Below are positions 45,001 to 54,369 of a stretch of DNA of 64,000 nt, one piece after another (position 1 is the first letter of the stretch; every line of letters starts with the position of its first letter). The notes under the pieces were generated by a model. The model was not told the origin of the DNA and searched no databases. It saw only the letters and a list, made by a program, of their open reading frames with translations. This DNA is from Mangrovibacterium diazotrophicum (GTDB taxonomy: Bacteria > Bacteroidota > Bacteroidia > Bacteroidales > Prolixibacteraceae): positions 4,017,320-4,081,319 of the forward strand of contig NZ_RAPN01000001.1 in assembly GCF_003610535.1 (NCBI RefSeq), in the 5' to 3' direction. Position numbers and translations under genes: made by a program.

Positions 45001-46563
45001 ATGGAATTTAGATGCAAAAAAGCAGGAAATGAATGTTACGGCGTAAAGGAGCTAACCCTTTTGTCTGAGATTAGTCAGCGACTAATTCAGAGCAAAGAAC
45101 TCAAAAATGATTTGTCGGTAATTCTGGAGCTTCTGGTTAAAAGTCTCTATGCAGAAAGAAGCTTTCTTACAATTTTCAACAGGCAGAATTCAACAATTTA
45201 TATTGAAGCTGCATATGGTTATAGTTCAGCGCAACAGGCCAGAGGAAAGTATGATTTAGGAGAAGGAATTATTGGACGAGTCGTTGAGTTAGCGAGACCG
45301 ATTGTCGTTGACAAGATCGCAGAATCGAGTTTGTTCCTGAATAAAACCCAGCAGGAACTCAAATCGAAGGAAGGAAAAGATTTAACTTATGTATGTGTGC
45401 CGGTTATGGAAGACGGACAGGTGACGGGCGCGCTAAGTTTAATCAGAGTCTACAATCCGTTTATTACCAAAGATGAAAACCTTTATTTACTGTCGGTTAT
45501 CGGCGGCCTCATTTCACGTGTTGTGAGCTCGAAGCAGGAGCAGGTGGAAGAATTGGAGGTGCTCCGTCAGAAAAATAAAGAACTACAAAGCAAGCTGGAC
45601 GATGACCATCGCCCGGTAAATATTGTCGGAAACTCGGGGAAAATGCGCGACGTGTATTCTCTGGTGAATATGGTGGCCGAGACAAACTCGACTGTTCTGA
45701 TTCGCGGGGAGAGTGGTATTGGTAAGGAATTGATTGCCGATGCGATACATTACACCAGCAAGCGCGCGAAGAACAGCTTTGTGAAAGTGAACTGTTCTGC
45801 ACTTCCCGATTCGCTGATCGAAAGTGAATTGTTCGGGCATGAAAAAGGTGCTTTTACCGGGGCCGACAGTCGCCGCAAAGGGCGTTTCGAGCTGGCTGAT
45901 GGTGGAACGATATTCCTGGATGAAATCGGGGATATTCCGCTTTCGACGCAGGTGAAGATCCTTCGTATTCTTCAACAGCGCGAGTTCGAACGGTTGGGCG
46001 GAACCGAAACGATTAAAGTTGATGTGCGTATTGTTGCGGCAACAAACCGAAACCTGGAAAAAGCCATTGAGGACGGTGAGTTCCGCGAGGACTTGTTCTA
46101 TCGGATCAATGTTTTCCCGTTGTACATTCCGCCATTGCGCGAACGCCGCGACGACATTCCGTTGCTGGTTGACCACTTCATCGAAAAATTCAATAAGCGA
46201 AACGGAACGGGAGTGAAGCGAATCACAACCAGCGCGCTGAATATGCTGATGGTTTACAGTTGGCCGGGAAACATCCGGGAACTTGAAAACTGTGTGGAGC
46301 GGGCTTGTATTTTGACGACTGATAACGTGATCCATTCCTATAATTTGCCACCATCGTTGCAAACAGCCGACTCGACAAACACACAGTCTCGTGGAGGTTT
46401 GGTTTATACGGTTGAGCAGGTAGAGAAACAGTTGATCCGAGAGGCATTAACAACAACCAAAGGGAATATTGCCAAAGCGGCAGACCTGTTGATGGTTACT
46501 GAACGGATGCTGGGAACACGTGTAAAGAAGTACGAAATCGACGCCTGGCGTTTTAAAGTCTAG
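45001..46563 (+). CDS. Sigma-54-dependent activator of NifA type (GAF-AAA+-Fis)
   Basis: 520 residues from the ATG at 45001; the open frame starts 26 codons earlier without support. GAF domain (about 20-165), AAA+ domain with Walker [17 protein letters not shown], the sigma-54 contact loop GAFTGAD, Walker [11 protein letters not shown] and [20 protein letters not shown], then a Fis-type helix-turn-helix ([31 protein letters not shown]). This C-terminus is of the kind seen in NifA/AnfA-like regulators. No nif genes are in the window and the neighbours are unrelated, so its targets lie elsewhere. A TATCTTTA -7-like element is at 44906-44913. The GAF domain carries no obvious metal-binding Cys cluster. 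Confidence 0.88.
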   Translation: MEFRCKKAGNECYGVKELTLLSEISQRLIQSKELKNDLSVILELLVKSLYAERSFLTIFNRQNSTIYIEAAYGYSSAQQARGKYDLGEGIIGRVVELARPIVVDKIAESSLFLNKTQQELKSKEGKDLTYVCVPVMEDGQVTGALSLIRVYNPFITKDENLYLLSVIGGLISRVVSSKQEQVEELEVLRQKNKELQSKLDDDHRPVNIVGNSGKMRDVYSLVNMVAETNSTVLIRGESGIGKELIADAIHYTSKRAKNSFVKVNCSALPDSLIESELFGHEKGAFTGADSRRKGRFELADGGTIFLDEIGDIPLSTQVKILRILQQREFERLGGTETIKVDVRIVAATNRNLEKAIEDGEFREDLFYRINVFPLYIPPLRERRDDIPLLVDHFIEKFNKRNGTGVKRITTSALNMLMVYSWPGNIRELENCVERACILTTDNVIHSYNLPPSLQTADSTNTQSRGGLVYTVEQVEKQLIREALTTTKGNIAKAADLLMVTERMLGTRVKKYEIDAWRFKV

Positions 46564-46613
46564 TTTAGTAAGGTTTTTATTCACCGCTATTTTAGCTACT
46601 TTCAAAAGCAAAA

Positions 46614-47081
46614 ATGCATTTGACTTTTGTTGAAATTGATCTGGAAAATCAGGAGCATGTTGATGCTTTGATCGTTCTGTTGGATTGCTACATGCAAGAC
46701 CCGATGGGAATTAGCGATCCAATGCCTGAGGGATTGGCGCCGAAAATAATCAGTGGTTTGCGGGAGTATCCCGGTTATTTGGGGTTCCTGGTGAAAGCTG
46801 GTGATCGTTATGCGGCCTTAGCAAATTGCAATCGAAACTTCTCGACCTTCAAAGCCAAGTACCTGATCAATATTCACGATTTTATTGTACATCCCGACTT
46901 TCGTGGGCAAGGTGTCGGACAGTTTCTGCTGGACGAAATTGCTTCCTACGGCGAGCGGAATGGTTATTGCCGCGTCAATCTCGAGGTTCGGCACGACAAT
47001 GAAAATGCTCAGAAATTGTATATAAAGGCCGGATTTGTTGAATGTAATCCGCCCATGTATTTCTGGGAACGAGTTTGGTAA
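46614..47081 (+). CDS. GNAT-family N-acetyltransferase
   Basis: 155 residues. HDFIVHPDFRGQGVGQFLLD gives the acetyl-CoA-binding strand and Q-G-x-G loop; YCRVNLEVRHDNENAQKLYI and AGFVECNPPMYFWERVW give the C-terminal half. Acceptor unknown. Followed by a terminator at 47108. It begins 50 bp after the NifA-type gene and might be on its transcript. Confidence 0.88.
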   Translation: MHLTFVEIDLENQEHVDALIVLLDCYMQDPMGISDPMPEGLAPKIISGLREYPGYLGFLVKAGDRYAALANCNRNFSTFKAKYLINIHDFIVHPDFRGQGVGQFLLDEIASYGERNGYCRVNLEVRHDNENAQKLYIKAGFVECNPPMYFWERVW

Positions 47082-47107
47082 ATTATTTTTTCGACATGTT
47101 ATAAAAG

Positions 47108-47138
47108 AAAACACTCCCGGATTCGAGAGTGTTTTTTC
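47108..47138 (+). terminator. Intrinsic terminator
   Basis: AAAACACTC (47108-47116) pairs with GAGTGTTTT (47127-47135), followed by T residues. Between the GNAT gene and the converging repeat-protein gene. Confidence 0.85.
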
Positions 47139-47200
47139 TGTTTATCGCCTTTTCTACGTTTCGGCTAGTTCGAACTATGATGTGAGTTAAACAAGTCTCT

Positions 47201-49840
47201 TTAGTTTGACGTTTCCACCGAGATCAGTTTCCCGAGTTTCATGAAGATCCCGCCGTTTACGATGAAGTTTTGGCTGTCCAAAGCATAAACACCAACAGCT
47301 TGGTCGTCGACTGCACTGGTGCTTGTACCGGTAATGTAAAAGTTTGAAATTGTTGCCGTCGCATCTCCTTTTAGCATTATACCGTAGGAATTTGTTCCCG
47401 AAGCTTTTGTTCCAGAGATATTCAGGTTCGTTAAGGATACCGGTGGGTTAATATCTGTGCTGCTTCCAGTAATCTCAATCCCGCTTCCGGTTGCATTTTT
47501 TACCGTCACATTCGAGGTTGTAGCTGATGACTCAGAGATGATAAGTCCATTTCCATCTGTTGAATTAATGCTAATATTAGCGAGGCTGAAGCTTTTGGTT
47601 GGAGATTCAGATGTTGTGTTTTTAGCTAAAGTCAGTGCATCGTGAGCTGTGTTGGAGATTTTTATACGATCAAGTTGGCCGGAACAGCTATACATTATAA
47701 AAATGCCTTTTCCTTGAGATTCGTCTATAGTCATATCTTCAATCGAGAGGTCATCGACATTTCCGAGGATACATACAGCGGCTGTTTCTCCTGAGTTAAC
47801 CGAGTTCAATACTTTGATATTATTGAAAGTTAAGCGACTGGTTTGACTAGATCCCGCGCTTCCGTTTTTGTAAATAGCACGTTCGAATGCTGACATACGA
47901 AGGTTACTTAACGTGACATCTGTAAGCCCGGATTCGATAGAAAGGGCAACGCCGCCGCCGCTTGATGCAAAGAGTATATTGTCAATCGTCACATTGCTGG
48001 CGTTAATTGTAAAGGCGTTTGTGCCTTTCGTAGAGATTGTTTTAGGGGCACCAAGCGACTCCATACGGAGGCTGTAGGCAATAGTGATTGGGCTAGTAAT
48101 TTCGAAGTCAGCGTCGATAACAATATTGGAAACTTGATTCTCGATTGCTGTTTTTAGTTCAGCTTCGGTGCTGATGTAGTCGCCGGTAGTTGTAGCGGAT
48201 GCCTCGGCTGTCAGCGATTTCCACTCGGTACCATTGTAGCCAAGAAAATCTTTATCGTCAGCATCGTAGCGGATCATACCTTCCGCGGAAATTGTATCGT
48301 TGTTCCCCGACAACCGAAGCTCTTTCAGCTCGGTTAAACCGTCGGTGTATGAAATCGATTTATCCTCTGAGCCTAGTGTCCACAAGGTATCAACCACTGT
48401 TGTTTCTGTTCCGGCATCAGCAATCATTGATTTCCATTCCGTACCGTTGTAACCCACAAAATCTTTCGTTGTGGAGTCAAAGCGAATCATTCCTTCTTCT
48501 GCGTCAACATTGCTGCTTCCTGAAATTTTCAGATCTTTCAACTCAGTCAAACCATCGGTATATGAGATGGATTTTGTTTCGCTATCTACAGTCCACAGGG
48601 TATCCACAATTGTGGTTTCAGTTCCTGCAGCAGCAGTCACAAGTGATTTCCATTCGCTGCCGGTGTAGCCGGTGAAGTCTTTCGTGTCGGCATCGTAGCG
48701 AATCATCCCTGCTTCCGGAGTAGCATCGCTGTTTCCAGAAATTACGAGGTCTTTCACTTTCGTGACTCCATCATTGTAGGTGATTGATTTGCTGGTTGCA
48801 TCAACAGTCCAGAGAGTATCAACAATCGTCGTTTCTGTATTTGTTGAAGCGGCAATCATCGATTTCCATGCTGTGCCATCGTAGGCTTGGAAGTCATTGG
48901 TCGAATTGTCGAAACGAATCATCCCTGCTTCCGGCGATAAGTTACTGCTGCCCGAGATTTTTAAGTCTTTTAGTTCAGTTAAACCGTCGGTATATGAAAT
49001 CGATTTGGTTGCAGCATCAACTGTCCACAGGGTGTCAACAACTGTTGTTGTTGTATTGGTCGCAGTCGCTGTCAACGATTTCCATTCCGTTCCGTTGTAG
49101 CCTTCGAAATCATTGCTACTGGTATTGAAACGAACCATCCCTGCTTCCGGTGACAGATTGCTACTACCATAGATTTTCAGGTCTTTCAACTCTGTTAATC
49201 CATCGGTGTATGAAATCGAATTGTTTTCGGTATTAAAAGACCAAAGTGAGCTTGATGACTCAGAGGATGAATTGCCTTCAGTTAGTGACTTCCACTCCGA
49301 GCCGTTGTATCCAATGAAGTCGTTGCTTGAAACATCGTAACGAATCATCCCCGCTTCCGGAGAAAGATCACTGCTGCCGTTAATTTTTAAGTCCTGTACT
49401 TCTGTAAGCCCTTTCGTGTATGATAACGAATAATCGCCTGAGTTATACTCCCATGGATTATCCATTGATTTTACAGCATAAAGTGCAATTGGCACTGCTG
49501 TAACATTCGATATACCCAGCAATTCTCCGTTCATGGTTACTCGGATTTTGTAGGCTCCGGCTCCCCAATCAATATCGGTGAAGCTTCCACTTGTTGCAGT
49601 TCCTTCTCCGATTTTGAAGTTGACAATTCCGTTGGTGCCAGTGTCAATTCCGGTATGTGTTTCGGAATAAACGGCTTGGCTGTTTAAGATGATGTCGATC
49701 GCAAAATCGACAACTTTATCGGTCATTACTTTTCCTTCAGAGTCTCGTACGACAGCTTGATAATTAAATGAATAGGGTGTTTGGGCGAAGACGCTTACCT
49801 GGAGCATCAATAGTGCCAATATGACTAATAACCTGTTCAT
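47201..49840 (-). CDS. Exported tandem-repeat protein with beta-helix C-terminus
   Basis: 879 residues from the ATG at 49838-49840 (MNRLLVILALLMLQVSVFAQ signal peptide); upstream in-frame sequence is not part of it. Residues about 20-130 are a Bacteroidota-typical N-domain (PYSFNYQAVVRDSEGKVMTD). Six tandem units of ~71 residues follow, each of pattern SISYTDGLTELKDLKISGSS ... GMIRYD ... DFxGYNGTEWKSL and usually ending TETTIVDT. Then a Ser/Thr-rich right-handed beta-helix (about 575-860, ASNVTIDNILFASSGGGVAL) with phage-tail-fibre/pectate-lyase style coils. No T9SS domain at its own C-terminus; the gene just upstream has one. Likely a surface fibre or adhesin. Confidence 0.75.
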   Translation of the reverse strand: MNRLLVILALLMLQVSVFAQTPYSFNYQAVVRDSEGKVMTDKVVDFAIDIILNSQAVYSETHTGIDTGTNGIVNFKIGEGTATSGSFTDIDWGAGAYKIRVTMNGELLGISNVTAVPIALYAVKSMDNPWEYNSGDYSLSYTKGLTEVQDLKINGSSDLSPEAGMIRYDVSSNDFIGYNGSEWKSLTEGNSSSESSSSLWSFNTENNSISYTDGLTELKDLKIYGSSNLSPEAGMVRFNTSSNDFEGYNGTEWKSLTATATNTTTTVVDTLWTVDAATKSISYTDGLTELKDLKISGSSNLSPEAGMIRFDNSTNDFQAYDGTAWKSMIAASTNTETTIVDTLWTVDATSKSITYNDGVTKVKDLVISGNSDATPEAGMIRYDADTKDFTGYTGSEWKSLVTAAAGTETTIVDTLWTVDSETKSISYTDGLTELKDLKISGSSNVDAEEGMIRFDSTTKDFVGYNGTEWKSMIADAGTETTVVDTLWTLGSEDKSISYTDGLTELKELRLSGNNDTISAEGMIRYDADDKDFLGYNGTEWKSLTAEASATTTGDYISTEAELKTAIENQVSNIVIDADFEITSPITIAYSLRMESLGAPKTISTKGTNAFTINASNVTIDNILFASSGGGVALSIESGLTDVTLSNLRMSAFERAIYKNGSAGSSQTSRLTFNNIKVLNSVNSGETAAVCILGNVDDLSIEDMTIDESQGKGIFIMYSCSGQLDRIKISNTAHDALTLAKNTTSESPTKSFSLANISINSTDGNGLIISESSATTSNVTVKNATGSGIEITGSSTDINPPVSLTNLNISGTKASGTNSYGIMLKGDATATISNFYITGTSTSAVDDQAVGVYALDSQNFIVNGGIFMKLGKLISVETSN
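48190..49460 (-). repeat. Six tandem ~213-bp coding repeats
   Basis: The reverse-strand reading frame here carries six head-to-tail copies of a ~71-codon unit. Units 2-6 share long identical stretches at protein level (SYTDGLTELKDLK in units 2, 3 and 5; GYNGTEWKS in units 2, 5 and 6), while unit 4 (TYNDGVTKVKDLVISGNSDA) is the most divergent. The linker between units is Thr-rich. DNA identity is lower than protein identity, so the array is not freshly duplicated. Confidence 0.8.
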
Positions 49841-49844
49841 TGTT

Positions 49845-50375
49845 CTAAGATTTAATAATTTTAAACGTTCGCAATTTCTGATTTTCCTGATTGTAAAATT
49901 TGATGAAATAAATCCCTTTGGGATAAAGTGATAGGTCCAACTGTTGTGTACCCGAATTGTAGTAGTCACTGTAGTTCATAACGACTCTGCCAGTGATATC
50001 TGTCACTGAGACATCCATTGCCAATTCTTTCGCGAAGGAGTACGCGATATTAATCGTCTTTTTGAAGGGGTTAGGGTAAACGCTAAGTTCCTCGTCCTGA
50101 AATTCTTCCTCTTCGTCAATTCCACTCACGATGCCCTGTTCGGTCGAAGCAGACCCCAAATCTGATTGATGGAATCCTTGGGTGAGCATTACAGTAGCAC
50201 CTTGAAATGCATCTGTTATCACTTCACCAACCGTAAAATCGACCATGTAACTGCTTGACTGCATTGTGCCACCCGCGTTGCCAGTTACCCGCAACTCTGC
50301 CTGTTCACTTTGGGCTTTTGTGCTAATGGTCAAAATTGAACATAACACGGCACCAAACAAAAGTAATTTGTTCAT
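49845..50375 (-). CDS. Small T9SS-sorted exported protein
   Basis: 176 residues with a signal peptide (MNKLLLFGAVLCSILTISTK). N-domain: ELRVTGNAGGTMQSSSYMVD, FTVGEVITDAF, TQGFHQSD, a short beta module common in Bacteroidota T9SS substrates. The last ~80 residues are a type A C-terminal sorting domain (LSVYPNPFKKTINIAYSF, VTDITGRVVM, LYPKGIYFIKFYNQ, KIIKS end). It is exported by the type IX system. Its stop is 4 bp before the start of the tandem-repeat protein, so the two are translated from one message and probably work together at the cell surface. Confidence 0.85.
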   Translation of the reverse strand: MNKLLLFGAVLCSILTISTKAQSEQAELRVTGNAGGTMQSSSYMVDFTVGEVITDAFQGATVMLTQGFHQSDLGSASTEQGIVSGIDEEEEFQDEELSVYPNPFKKTINIAYSFAKELAMDVSVTDITGRVVMNYSDYYNSGTQQLDLSLYPKGIYFIKFYNQENQKLRTFKIIKS

Positions 50376-51019
50376 TTCTCTCTTTCATTTTTTCCACATT
50401 CCTAGCTCGACCCAAACGCATATAGCGCATACGTTGGGCCATAATTTTCCCTTACAAGCTCAAATTGCTGCCACTCTGAAACAGCAATATTAAAATGCGT
50501 TAACAATGAAAAGTGAGTATTTCTTTTTTGAATCTTCGCGCCATCTCAGAAATGGCAATAGGGTGATAAAATTGAAGAATCTTTCATTCCACTCGAAACG
50601 CTCTCTTTCCTAAAAAATTCAGTCAAATAATCAAACGCAATAGATTACCCGACACGAATTAATGCCGAAAATGCAAAAAAGGTTCCACATAACAAGCATA
50701 TTTTTTCAAAAAAAATCGCTATCTTAAATTAATCCAAATAATAAATTGTCAGCGTGTTGCAGGGTTCTCTACTCTATCTTTAGCTTTAGTTAACTAAAAT
50801 AGTAATACGGTAATTTTTACTTTATGGCAATGGAGTTTCTTTGAATATTGGCTTTTTCAATTGACAGCTTTTCTATTTTTAGAAATGACTTCCTATTTAG
50901 GGTTATTAACAAACATTATGATTAAATTATTTAAATGAACTTTTTTTCAAAACGTGTGCACTAACAAATTTTGCACGTTGGCTGTTGTTAGTACTATAAA
51001 ATTGAACATTCGATACAAA
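50376..51019. other. 644-bp AT-rich intergenic region
   Basis: Divergent gap between the T9SS gene and the DUF423 gene. No coding frame is convincing. It contains a 14-bp perfect palindrome TTTAGTTAACTAAA (50785-50798) and A/T runs; nothing else is recognised. It probably holds two promoters. Confidence 0.5.
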
Positions 51020-51385
51020 ATGAAAACAATATTGATTACCGCTGCAGTAAGTTTAGCCCTGGCCGTTGTAATAGGTGCCTTTGGAGCACATGGTTTAAAA
51101 TCGAAGTTGTCGCCCGAAATGATGGACGTCTATAAAACGGGAGTTGAATATCATTTCTACCATGCTTTGGGATTACTTTTAGTAGGAATTTTATCCATTC
51201 AGATGCCTTCTTCGCTCATCAATTTCTCAGCTTTGTTTCTGTTCCTGGGAATCGTGATTTTCTCAGGTAGTTTATATGTACTTGCTATAACCGGAATAAA
51301 ATGGATCGGTGCAATCACGCCAATTGGCGGTTTGTGCTTTATTGCCGGATGGCTTTTGCTTGTTTTGGCGGTTCTTAAAAAATAG
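51020..51385 (+). CDS. DUF423 small membrane protein
   Basis: 121 residues from the ATG at 51020 (MKTILITAAVSLALAVVIGA); upstream codons of the open frame are excluded as they precede the first membrane helix. Four membrane helices and the family signature GAFGAHGLKSKL followed by YHFYHALGLLLVGIL. Widespread inner-membrane family of unknown function. Monocistronic as far as visible. Confidence 0.88.
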   Translation: MKTILITAAVSLALAVVIGAFGAHGLKSKLSPEMMDVYKTGVEYHFYHALGLLLVGILSIQMPSSLINFSALFLFLGIVIFSGSLYVLAITGIKWIGAITPIGGLCFIAGWLLLVLAVLKK

Positions 51386-51853
51386 CGACCCGAAGTTTTA
51401 TTTTTTAGAATCTCTTTCCTCATGTGCAGACGATGTTTGTTTTAGTGGAGGCAGAAGGAGAGGAAGAATCGCCTTTTTCAAAAAAATGCTTCTGTTTATT
51501 AAGAAATTATGACCTGTTTATTTAGATTCGATATAAATCATAGGTTCGTTAATTTCAAATACAAAAATGTCTTTAATTTCCCTATCGGATTGTTTTTCAG
51601 ATTTTTTTGTTTAAAAGTAATGAGAATAAGTTGAATATATATCCAGATATCTGTATTTGTTCCTTCCGTAAAAAGTCTCTTCCGGATTTTTTCAAATAAA
51701 TTAAGATTTACATTTGCTAGCTCATTTTCATCCGAATATTAATATGTATTCAATGCCGGATGAAACCCTCATGCTTTGTGTATGTAATGCCCTCCTTTAA
51801 GAGAGTAAAAGCATTGCGTGTCCGTTTCACTGACATTACTTAGAGCTTGTGTT
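51386..51853. promoter_or_regulatory. Leader region of the complex I operon
   Basis: 468 bp without a gene. ATATATCCAGATATCT (51637-51652) is identical to the motif before the thioredoxin-like gene at 28237, and both are preceded by GTTGA. TTTGCTAGC at about 51713 and TATTAATATG further down could be a weak -33/-7 pair. No terminator for DUF423 is obvious. Confidence 0.4.
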
Positions 51854-52204
51854 ATGAGTAGTGAAATGTTAATTCTGTTCTTTGTTGTCGCCATTATTTT
51901 AGTTGGAGGAGCAATCGTCTTTTCCTCATTGGCTGCGCCCAGCTCGCTTAATCCTGCGAAGTCCGAACCCTACGAATGTGGTATTCCAACCGAAGGTCCT
52001 GCCTGGATCCAGTTTAATGTTGGTTATTACCTGTTCGCAATTATTTACCTCATTTTCGATGTTGAAACTGTGTTTCTGTTCCCTTGGGCAACAGTGATGC
52101 GCAATATCGGCATGAGAGCCTTTGTCGAGATAATCATTTTCTTTTTTATCCTGGGAATCGGATTGTTGTACGCATGGAAAAAGAAAGCACTGAGATGGGT
52201 ATAA
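51854..52204 (+). CDS. nuoA: NADH-quinone oxidoreductase subunit A
   Basis: 116 residues from the ATG at 51854, first gene of the complex I operon. Three membrane helices, the conserved loop [20 protein letters not shown] and [11 protein letters not shown]. NuoA is a membrane-arm subunit whose Cys-containing loop lies at the quinone tunnel. Its stop codon overlaps the start region of nuoB (the ATG of nuoB at 52195 lies before the TAA at 52202). Confidence 0.93.
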   Translation: MSSEMLILFFVVAIILVGGAIVFSSLAAPSSLNPAKSEPYECGIPTEGPAWIQFNVGYYLFAIIYLIFDVETVFLFPWATVMRNIGMRAFVEIIIFFFILGIGLLYAWKKKALRWV

Positions 52205-52755
52205 AAATTAAATCAATGAATTACGAAGAATTCGAAGACAATGACTCTTTGGAAATCTTCAAGAAATCCGGTGGTAGTATTTTAATGACGAGTATTGATA
52301 ACCTCCTGAACTGGGGGCGTTCGAACTCAGTATGGCCGTTGACTTTTGCTACCAGTTGTTGCGGGATTGAAATGATGGCAGCTGGAGCATCGCGGCACGA
52401 CTTTGCCCGCTTCGGGATCGAAGTTTACCGTGCTACACCACGTCAGGCAGATGTGATTGTGGTTGCCGGAACAATCGTTCACAAAATGGCGCCAATCCTG
52501 AAACGCCTTTACGACCAAATGGCTGACCCCAAATATGTGATTGCGATGGGAGCCTGCGCCATTTCCGGTGGCCCCTTCTTCTATAATTCCTACAGCGTTG
52601 TGCGCGGAGTTGACCATGTGATTCCGGTCGATGTGTATGTACCGGGCTGTCCGCCGCGCCCCGAAGCATTGCTATACGGTGTGATGCAATTGCAACGCAA
52701 AATACAAACCGAATCAATTCGCGAACCTCGCAAAGCCAACGATAACCTGCTTTAA
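52195..52755 (+). CDS. nuoB: NADH-quinone oxidoreductase subunit B
   Basis: 186 residues from the ATG at 52195 ([20 protein letters not shown]), which overlaps the end of nuoA. It carries the ligands of cluster N2: [10 protein letters not shown] (two adjacent Cys), [10 protein letters not shown] and [14 protein letters not shown]. This peripheral-arm subunit passes electrons to quinone. An ATG at 52216 is an alternative start. Confidence 0.93.
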   Translation: MGIKIKSMNYEEFEDNDSLEIFKKSGGSILMTSIDNLLNWGRSNSVWPLTFATSCCGIEMMAAGASRHDFARFGIEVYRATPRQADVIVVAGTIVHKMAPILKRLYDQMADPKYVIAMGACAISGGPFFYNSYSVVRGVDHVIPVDVYVPGCPPRPEALLYGVMQLQRKIQTESIREPRKANDNLL

Positions 52756-52764
52756 CCGGAAGTC

Positions 52765-53220
52765 ATGGAAAAACTCGAATTACGAACCGAATTACAAAAG
52801 CATTTTCCCGAAGCAGAATTTCCCGAAAATACGCCAATCACCGAAATGGTGATCTCCAAAGATAAAATCCACGAAGTTGCCGCAACGCTGAAAGCCGAAG
52901 AAGCTTTGGCTTTTGATTACTTAATCAGTATGACCGCGGTGGACTGGAAAGAAAAAATGACGCTCGTCTACCATCTTGAATCTGTTAATCATCGTCATGT
53001 ATTGGTGTTGAAAGCAGATGTTACCGATCGAACAAATCCGCAGATTGATACGGTGGCTGATGTTTGGCCAACTGCGAATCCGCACGAGTGCGAAGTTTTC
53101 GACTTGTTTGGAATCCGCTTCAATAATCACCCGGCGTTGCGCCGCCTGTTTTTGGAAGACGATTACGGCTATCCTTTGCGGAAAGATTTCCTCGACGAAG
53201 TCAATTTCATTGAACGTTAA
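52765..53220 (+). CDS. nuoC: NADH-quinone oxidoreductase subunit C
   Basis: 151 residues with the 30-kDa subunit signature: ADVWPTANPHECEVFDLFGI, then HPALRRLFLEDDYGYPLRKD. It is a stand-alone gene. In many Bacteroidota nuoC and nuoD are fused as nuoCD; here they are separate, with 9 bp between them. Confidence 0.92.
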   Translation: MEKLELRTELQKHFPEAEFPENTPITEMVISKDKIHEVAATLKAEEALAFDYLISMTAVDWKEKMTLVYHLESVNHRHVLVLKADVTDRTNPQIDTVADVWPTANPHECEVFDLFGIRFNNHPALRRLFLEDDYGYPLRKDFLDEVNFIER

Positions 53221-53229
53221 TCTCCTGTT

Positions 53230-54357
53230 ATGAGCGAAGAAATAATTAAAGATGTCATCATCGGCGAAAGCGAGGATTACATCATTAATATGGGGCCTCA
53301 GCACCCGTCAACGCACGGTGTTTTAAGGCTGGAAGTTTGCCTGCAAGGGGAAACGGTAAAATATTTGATCCCGCATGTCGGTTATATCCACCGAGGGATT
53401 GAGAAAATGTGCGAGGCGAATACGTATCCGCAAATCATTCACCTGACCGACCGGATGGATTACTTGTCAGCACACATGAATAACGAAGCAGTTTGCTTGT
53501 GTGTGGAGAACGCGTTGCAGATTGAAGTGCCTGAAAAAGTAAAATATGTGCGCACCATTTTGTCAGAGCTTAACCGCCTTGCTTCGCACCAGTTGTGGTG
53601 GAGTGCTTTCGGGATGGACCTTGGAGCATTGACAACCTTTTTCTACGGTTTGCGCGACCGGGAATTGATTCTCGATATTTTCGAGGAATCCTTCGGTTCT
53701 CGCTTGCTGCACAGTTTCAATACGCCGGGTGGTTTAATGCACGATATTCATCCGAATTTCCAGACGCGGGTGAAAGAATTCATCACCTATTTCCGTCAAA
53801 AACTTCCTGAATACGACCAGTTGCTGACCGGCAATGTCATTTTTGAACAACGCGCCAAAGGTGTCGGTGTAATGAGCAAAGAAACAGCAATCGCCTACGG
53901 TGTGACCGGACCGTCGGGCCGTGGTTCTGCCTTCTCTTGTGACTTGCGGAAACATGCGCCTTACAGCGCCTATGACAAAGTACAGTTCAACGAAATTTTA
54001 TATACGGAAGGCGACACCTTTGCCCGCTACAAAGTTCGGATGGACGAGATGTGGGAATCGATGAACATCATTGAGCAATTGGTGGACAACATTCCGGATG
54101 ATGGCTTTTCGGCGAAAATGAAACCAATCATCAAATTACCGGCCGGCGAGTATTTCCAACGGGTTGAAACGGCTCGCGGCGAGTTTGCAGTGTTCATTGT
54201 GAGCGATGGCGACAAAAAGCCTTATCGCATCAAGTTCCGCTCGCCCAACTTCAGTAACCTTTTTGTGATGAACGAACTGGCCAAAGGTGGAAAGATTGCC
54301 GACCTGATTGCGATCAGCGGTTCGCTGGACCTGGTAATTCCTGACATTGACCGATAA
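53230..54357 (+). CDS. nuoD: NADH-quinone oxidoreductase subunit D
   Basis: 375 residues. NMGPQHPSTHGVLRLEVCLQ near the N-terminus and HVGYIHRGIEKMCE are the 49-kDa signatures, with the His of the HPSTHG loop lining the quinone site. The C-terminus ends ISGSLDLVIPDIDR, as in other NuoD. Homologous to the large subunit of [NiFe] hydrogenases but without nickel-binding cysteines. Confidence 0.93.
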   Translation: MSEEIIKDVIIGESEDYIINMGPQHPSTHGVLRLEVCLQGETVKYLIPHVGYIHRGIEKMCEANTYPQIIHLTDRMDYLSAHMNNEAVCLCVENALQIEVPEKVKYVRTILSELNRLASHQLWWSAFGMDLGALTTFFYGLRDRELILDIFEESFGSRLLHSFNTPGGLMHDIHPNFQTRVKEFITYFRQKLPEYDQLLTGNVIFEQRAKGVGVMSKETAIAYGVTGPSGRGSAFSCDLRKHAPYSAYDKVQFNEILYTEGDTFARYKVRMDEMWESMNIIEQLVDNIPDDGFSAKMKPIIKLPAGEYFQRVETARGEFAVFIVSDGDKKPYRIKFRSPNFSNLFVMNELAKGGKIADLIAISGSLDLVIPDIDR

Positions 54358-54369
54358 TATCTGTGTGCT

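Noticed and set aside
46223-46456. Minus-strand frames opposite the sigma-54 activator
   Set aside because: Antisense shadows of a well supported AAA+ gene.
48190-49460. CRISPR-like periodicity
   Set aside because: The repeats are ~213 bp, coding, degenerate and in frame; there are no short identical repeats with unique spacers anywhere in the window.
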